Made by a program: the position numbers and the translations under genes. This document shows positions 37,640 through 41,764 of a DNA stretch of 41,764 nt, one piece after another (position 1 is the stretch's first letter; each line of letters opens with the position of its first letter). The DNA is from Patescibacteria group bacterium (GTDB lineage Bacteria; Patescibacteriota; Patescibacteriia; UBA11705; JABHMO01), in assembly GCA_018818405.1 (NCBI GenBank), contig JAHIRY010000027.1, positions 1 to 41,764 on the forward strand, in the 5' to 3' direction. The notes beneath the pieces were generated by a model. That model saw only the letters and a list, made by a program, of their open reading frames with translations. It was not told the origin of the DNA and made no database searches.

Positions 37640-38995
37640 TTATTGAAACAACTTCAAAGAGAAAACTAATTTATTAATTGTTGATATTGGAATTTGTTCC
37701 TTTGTCACCACATTTGAAATGAAATTTTTTACCGAAGAAGTGGTGGCCGCTCCCAGATTTATTGACTTCAACAGAAAGATACTTATCAAATCCACTTTAA
37801 AATTTTCGCCTCCGGGAACATGCATTTGCATTATCTGATGAAAACCTTCTTTCAAAATATCAGTATCTTTTTCCGCACTTTCAAAAATTTTCTCCAAAAA
37901 GTTTTTCCAAATCAGATTGAATCTTTGATTTTTTCCGATCCTTTCTTCCAACTTTCTCAATTCTTGTTTTTTTCGCTCGACTTCCACATCAACCTTCTCA
38001 TTTTTTGTTATTGCAAACTGTCTCATAATGCGTATAACGGCTCGGTCATCAATAAATCTTTTTGTCGCACCCAAATAACATTCTTGCGGCGGCTCTGTAC
38101 CTTCGAAAACAGTGGATGATCCGAAATCAATAATATATCCTTGATAACTTTTTTCAGACGGACCTTCCTTTTCCTCAATCATAAAATTTCTTTGATGCGC
38201 ATCGCGCCAGCAAACTCCATTTTCATGCAGCGCATTGATTGCCGCGTTATACTGATCCAACAATTCCCGAGGAAAACGAAATTCTTTTCTTTCCAAATAT
38301 TGATAAAGCAATTCTTCATTTTTATTGTAAACTTTTTCCTCCTCAATACTTTTCGCTTCTCTCGTTTTGCCCTTTCCTCCCGGGTCGCTGAAACCGAGAG
38401 CCATTCCGACATTTTCATGCAATTCGGAAAAACTCAATTGATCCACAGCTGAAACAAGATGCCGCAATCGCGAATGCGTCTTTACCACCGCTCGATATAA
38501 ATAATTCGCCAGATCAACTCCGGGAATAAAATCCATCAAAATTATTTCCGCTCGACCCGGAGCGCTCTTTAATCCTCTGTTCATCAGGAAATCTTGAGTC
38601 GCTTTTGTCAACGAAATATCTCTGAACAAAATCGGATTCGCAACTTTCGCGATCGAACCGGAAGTTTTATTGATAATATCAAAAGCTCTTTTCTGCATTT
38701 CAAATTCATGTTTTCCCGCACCCGGCCGATAAACTTTCAAAACTTTAACAACGCCAGTACCTTCAATCGACAATCCGAATTCCCGCAGAACCTCACCGAA
38801 CTCAACACCCATATCATCACTTACTTTGTCAAAATCAACCAGAAAAACCACACCATTGTTGCCTTCATTTATTTTTTCCGCGTACTTCACCAAAATCAAT
38901 TCCATCTGAGCATCCAGGGCTTTTTCTTTTTCAGATGAAACCGCTTCTTCAACAGCCGGTATTACCGGCGCTCCGGTTATTTTTTTCTCTGCCAT
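37640..38995 (-). CDS. Protein-kinase-fold protein (eukaryotic-like/RIO-Bud32-like motifs)
   Basis: GNNGVVFLV (Gly-loop-like), VVKVLKVYRPG (Lys), KHEFEMQKRAFDI, VCWRDAHQRNFMI (catalytic-loop-like), GYIIDFGSS (DFG). Confidence 0.75.
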   Translation of the reverse strand: MAEKKITGAPVIPAVEEAVSSEKEKALDAQMELILVKYAEKINEGNNGVVFLVDFDKVSDDMGVEFGEVLREFGLSIEGTGVVKVLKVYRPGAGKHEFEMQKRAFDIINKTSGSIAKVANPILFRDISLTKATQDFLMNRGLKSAPGRAEIILMDFIPGVDLANYLYRAVVKTHSRLRHLVSAVDQLSFSELHENVGMALGFSDPGGKGKTREAKSIEEEKVYNKNEELLYQYLERKEFRFPRELLDQYNAAINALHENGVCWRDAHQRNFMIEEKEGPSEKSYQGYIIDFGSSTVFEGTEPPQECYLGATKRFIDDRAVIRIMRQFAITKNEKVDVEVERKKQELRKLEERIGKNQRFNLIWKNFLEKIFESAEKDTDILKEGFHQIMQMHVPGGENFKVDLISIFLLKSINLGAATTSSVKNFISNVVTKEQIPISTINKLVFSLKLFQ

Positions 38996-39000
38996 AATTT

Positions 39001-39435
39001 TTAAGTAATAATTATTTCTCTGGTATTTTCATCCAGATCGTTAAATTTTATTTTTTTCATTCTAATTTTTCCTTTCCGCAAATAATCTTCCAGCCCGGCG
39101 CCCCATTCCACGAAACAAACACAATCATCGCGTCCGAAATATTCCAAAGCTCCGATATTTTCCAAATCATTAATATCCAATCCGCGATAAGTGTCAATGT
39201 GGATCAAATTTTTTATTTTCAAATGTTTGCTGATTTTATAAATCTTCATAATCACAAAAGTCGGACTGGTAATATTTTTCCTCAGATCAAATCCAACGGC
39301 AACGCCTTTCACAAAAGTGGTTTTTCCCGCACCCAAATCTCCGACCAACAAAATAACTTCGCCGCCTTTCAAACGCGCGGCGAATTTTTTCCCTTGCATT
39401 ATTGTTCCTTTTTCGCTTTTTGTAATTATTTTCAT
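39001..39435 (-). CDS. tsaE: tRNA t6A biosynthesis ATPase TsaE
   Basis: LVGDLGAGKTTFVKGVAVGFDLRKNITSPTFVIMKIY...LIHIDTYRG...FVEWGAGLEDYL. Confidence 0.95.
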   Translation of the reverse strand: MKIITKSEKGTIMQGKKFAARLKGGEVILLVGDLGAGKTTFVKGVAVGFDLRKNITSPTFVIMKIYKISKHLKIKNLIHIDTYRGLDINDLENIGALEYFGRDDCVCFVEWGAGLEDYLRKGKIRMKKIKFNDLDENTREIIIT

Positions 39436-39439
39436 TTTT

Positions 39440-39715
39440 AGCTGATTAGCTGATTAGCTTCTTCCCGCCGCGGGCGGGATAAATAGCTTTTTAGCTAGTT
39501 TAAAACTTTACGACTGATTTATATGTTAGGTGGCAACACCGCAGGTGCGAGGCAGGCGAATTATCTTTTCGTAATCATAATTTATCAGTTGCTTGGGATT
39601 TATAATTTGGAATTTAAAAATTGTTTAGGATTTCGTATTTCAAATTTCGGATTAAATATTTTGCTACATGCTACATGTTATGTGCTACATGATTAGTGCT
39701 CCTTGTTCCTTGCTA
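39440..39715 (+). repeat. Modular intergenic repeat, copy R3 (between tsaD and tsaE)
   Basis: AGCTTTTTAGCTAGTTTAAAACTTTACGACTGATTTATA, GGTGGCAACACCGCAGG, GGCAGGCGAATTAT, GGATTTCGTATTTCAAATTTCGGATT, ATTAGTGCTCCTTGTTCCTTGC shared with R1/R2. Confidence 0.8.
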
Positions 39716-39726
39716 ATTACTCCCTG

Positions 39727-40788
39727 TCACTCAACCAACTCCCAATTCGGATCAGCTGTCAATTCTTCCGGAACAATAAAATCTTTTCCCTTCGCGTGAA
39801 AATATCCGGCGATCGCAATCATTGCCGCATTGTCTCCGGTCATTTCCATTAAAGGCGTTAACAATTTCGCTCGAGGCAATTCCTCGGCAACCGCGGATTC
39901 CAACGATTCCCGCAAAGCCTTGTTCGCGCTGACGCCTCCGCCCAAAACTATTGTTTTCGCTTTGTTCGCCTGTGCGGCGCGCATTGTCTTCGAAACAAGA
40001 CATTCGACAACAGCATTTTGAAATTCAACCGCCAACTCGCGGCGCGCTCTTTCCAATTGTTTCTTGTTTAAACTTAATTTCAAATCTCGCCACTTGTACA
40101 AAACAGCTGTCTTCAATCCGGAAAAACTGAAATTGAAATTATCGGAATTCAACATTGGCCGCGGCAGTTTAATATTAAATTCGCTTGTACGTCCGTCCAA
40201 CTTGTCCGCTTCATTTGAAATCGCCGGTCCGCCGGGATAACCCAGATCCATAATTTTCGCCGCTTTGTCAAAAGCTTCGCCTGCCGCGTCATCACGCGTT
40301 TCACCGATCAATTTGTATTTCAAAAAATCTTTCATCAAAATAATCTGCGAATGACCGCCGGAAACAACCAACGCAATGGCGGGAAATCGAATTTTTTGTT
40401 CTGCATCATTCTTGCCAGCGAACACGGAATACAAATGTCCCTCAATATGATTCGTTCTAATCAATGGTTTATGCAAAACCATTGCCAAAGTTTTCGCTGT
40501 TTCCACGCCAATCAAAAGAGAACTCATCAATCCGGGACCGGCGCAAACGGCAATGCAATCAACATTTTCTATTTTTACTTTTGCATTTTCCAATGCACTC
40601 TCGATAATCGGCAAAATTTTCTGAATATGCAACCGCGCCGCCACCTCGGGAACAACTCCGCCGTATTTCGCATGCGTTTTTACCTGAGATGCAACAACGT
40701 TTGATACAACCTGAAAACATCCATTGTCCGCTCGAACAATGGAAGCCGCTGTTTCATCGCAGGATGTTTCGATTCCCAGTATTATCAT
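39727..40788 (-). CDS. tsaD: tRNA N6-threonylcarbamoyladenosine transferase TsaD
   Basis: MIILGIETSCDETAASIV...GGVVPEVAARLHIQKILP...IAVCAGPGLMSSLLIGVETAKTLA...NHIEGHLYS...ALVVSGGHSQI...DAAGEAFDKAAKIMDLGYPGGPAIS. Confidence 0.98.
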   Translation of the reverse strand: MIILGIETSCDETAASIVRADNGCFQVVSNVVASQVKTHAKYGGVVPEVAARLHIQKILPIIESALENAKVKIENVDCIAVCAGPGLMSSLLIGVETAKTLAMVLHKPLIRTNHIEGHLYSVFAGKNDAEQKIRFPAIALVVSGGHSQIILMKDFLKYKLIGETRDDAAGEAFDKAAKIMDLGYPGGPAISNEADKLDGRTSEFNIKLPRPMLNSDNFNFSFSGLKTAVLYKWRDLKLSLNKKQLERARRELAVEFQNAVVECLVSKTMRAAQANKAKTIVLGGGVSANKALRESLESAVAEELPRAKLLTPLMEMTGDNAAMIAIAGYFHAKGKDFIVPEELTADPNWELVE

Positions 40789-40851
40789 AATTATTCAACA
40801 ATTCTAAAATCATTTTCTCATTTTTTTTGACAAAAGTAAACTCAAAAACAT

Positions 40852-40880
40852 TTGACTTATCATATTTAATTTGTTATTAT
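40852..40880 (+). promoter_or_regulatory. tRNA-Glu promoter TTGACT-N17-TATTAT
   Basis: TTGACTTATCATATTTAATTTGTTATTAT. Confidence 0.7.
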
Positions 40881-40936
40881 TTTTCTCGTTCAGTCATCTC
40901 GAAAAAAACGGTTTCTTAATTTCAAGATCAAATCAA

Positions 40937-41011
40937 GCCGCCATCGTCTAGGGGTTAGGACACCAGGTTTTCATCCTGGTAACCGGAGTTCGAGTCTCCG
41001 TGGCGGTACCA
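40937..41011 (+). tRNA. tRNA-Glu (anticodon UUC), CCA encoded
   Basis: GCCGCCATCGTCTAGGGGTTAGGACACCAGGTTTTCATCCTGGTAACCGGAGTTCGAGTCTCCGTGGCGGTACCA folds as a cloverleaf; loop TTTTCAT. Confidence 0.97.
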
Positions 41012-41017
41012 AAAAAG

Positions 41018-41043
41018 CATTATCGAAAGATAATGTTTTTTTG
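41018..41043 (+). terminator. Intrinsic terminator after tRNA-Glu
   Basis: CATTATCGAAAGATAATGTTTTTTTG. Confidence 0.85.
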
Positions 41044-41187
41044 TTTTACTGAAAAAACATCTAATTGCTTTCAATATTCCAAAAATCGCCAACACATCAT
41101 TTAGCTGCTGCCATTGACAAAACCGCGGCTGTAATATAATATTCAAAGTAATCGCCAGGTCATTCTCAGCAGACACAAGGAGCAGAC

Positions 41188-41622
41188 ATGCGCACCAACC
41201 AACTGATCGAGTTCAGAAAAAAGCGAGAAAAAATTCTGAGAGAGTTGGACGCGGAAATTCGTTCAATGGCATCTGGCTTGTGGGATCGAATCCCCGCTGA
41301 ACTGCACAATTTCCGTTTCCAATTCTGGGGAAATGAAGTCGGATTTTTCAAATGGCTCAATGCCATCACAAAAGATCATACAGAATATCCTGCGCCAACG
41401 GGCTTGAAGTATGGACTTCCGGTTTTCTACTGCGCAAGAATTTTGAAAGATAACCTCGGAAATAACGGCTTCACCTCGCAGGAACAGGCAAAACAATGTT
41501 TTGAACAGCTCAGTCGTCACTGGAAAGGGGTTCTACAAACTGAAGTGAGAATTATGCCAAATAATTGCATCGAAATCTATTTCATGATCGATGATCCCGC
41601 GTTTACTCAGTCCGCGGACTGA
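41188..41622 (+). CDS. Hypothetical protein
   Basis: 144-aa ORF; SD AAGGAG-N5-ATG; upstream TTGACA/TATAAT elements. Confidence 0.7.
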   Translation: MRTNQLIEFRKKREKILRELDAEIRSMASGLWDRIPAELHNFRFQFWGNEVGFFKWLNAITKDHTEYPAPTGLKYGLPVFYCARILKDNLGNNGFTSQEQAKQCFEQLSRHWKGVLQTEVRIMPNNCIEIYFMIDDPAFTQSAD

Positions 41623-41644
41623 ATCAATCGGACAAAGTCCCCGC

Positions 41645-41745
41645 CTCTCAGCGTCATCGCCGAGGGGTTTTCAGTCAGAATACCCCCGCCAAAGGCGGTG
41701 GCTTGATGAATGGGAGCGCCTCAAAGGCGCGCAACCCTCACCGCT
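41645..41745. repeat. Hairpin-rich sequence after the last CDS
   Basis: CCCC..CCTC/GAGGGGTTTT terminator-like hairpin, then CCCCCGCCAAAGGCGGTGG, GCGCCTCAAAGGCGC and GCGGTG/CACCGC arms. Confidence 0.5.
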
Positions 41746-41764
41746 AGTTTTCTTTAATTAATTA

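Overview
The window is about 41.8 kb of AT-rich bacterial chromosome with compact, mostly housekeeping content. Gene content suggests a Patescibacteria/CPR-type genome; this is an inference from gene content only. Recognisable genes: ymdB-like phosphoesterase, HU, Hsp20, VanW-family protein, clpP, ftsK, RodZ-like HTH protein, recA, the rpsF-ssb-rpsR operon, nusA, yidC, O-antigen ligase, YdcF/DUF218 protein, groES-groEL, ychF, pilB/gspE, tsaE, tsaD and tRNA-Glu(UUC). The accessory content includes a two-gene ABC-ATPase + small Toprim cassette (defence-like), a decayed IS110 transposase tail, a cluster of Glu/Lys-rich coiled-coil proteins, and a kinase-fold protein in a tight operon with tsaE/tsaD.

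The strongest non-coding signals are: (1) a roughly 450-nt structured RNA candidate between clpP and ftsK, with a TTGACA-N17-TATACT promoter, several long stems and an intrinsic terminator; (2) a roughly 140-nt minus-strand hairpin RNA candidate between vanW and clpP, with its own TTGACA-N17-TAAAAT promoter; (3) a modular intergenic repeat sitting inside three operons (rpsF/ssb, groES/groEL, tsaD/tsaE) in the same orientation relative to transcription; (4) a split in translation starts, where nine small mostly orphan genes have Shine-Dalgarno motifs and the core genes examined do not; (5) a terminator-like hairpin directly after the nusA promoter. All calls come from reading the sequence and ORF track; no searches or folding programs were run.
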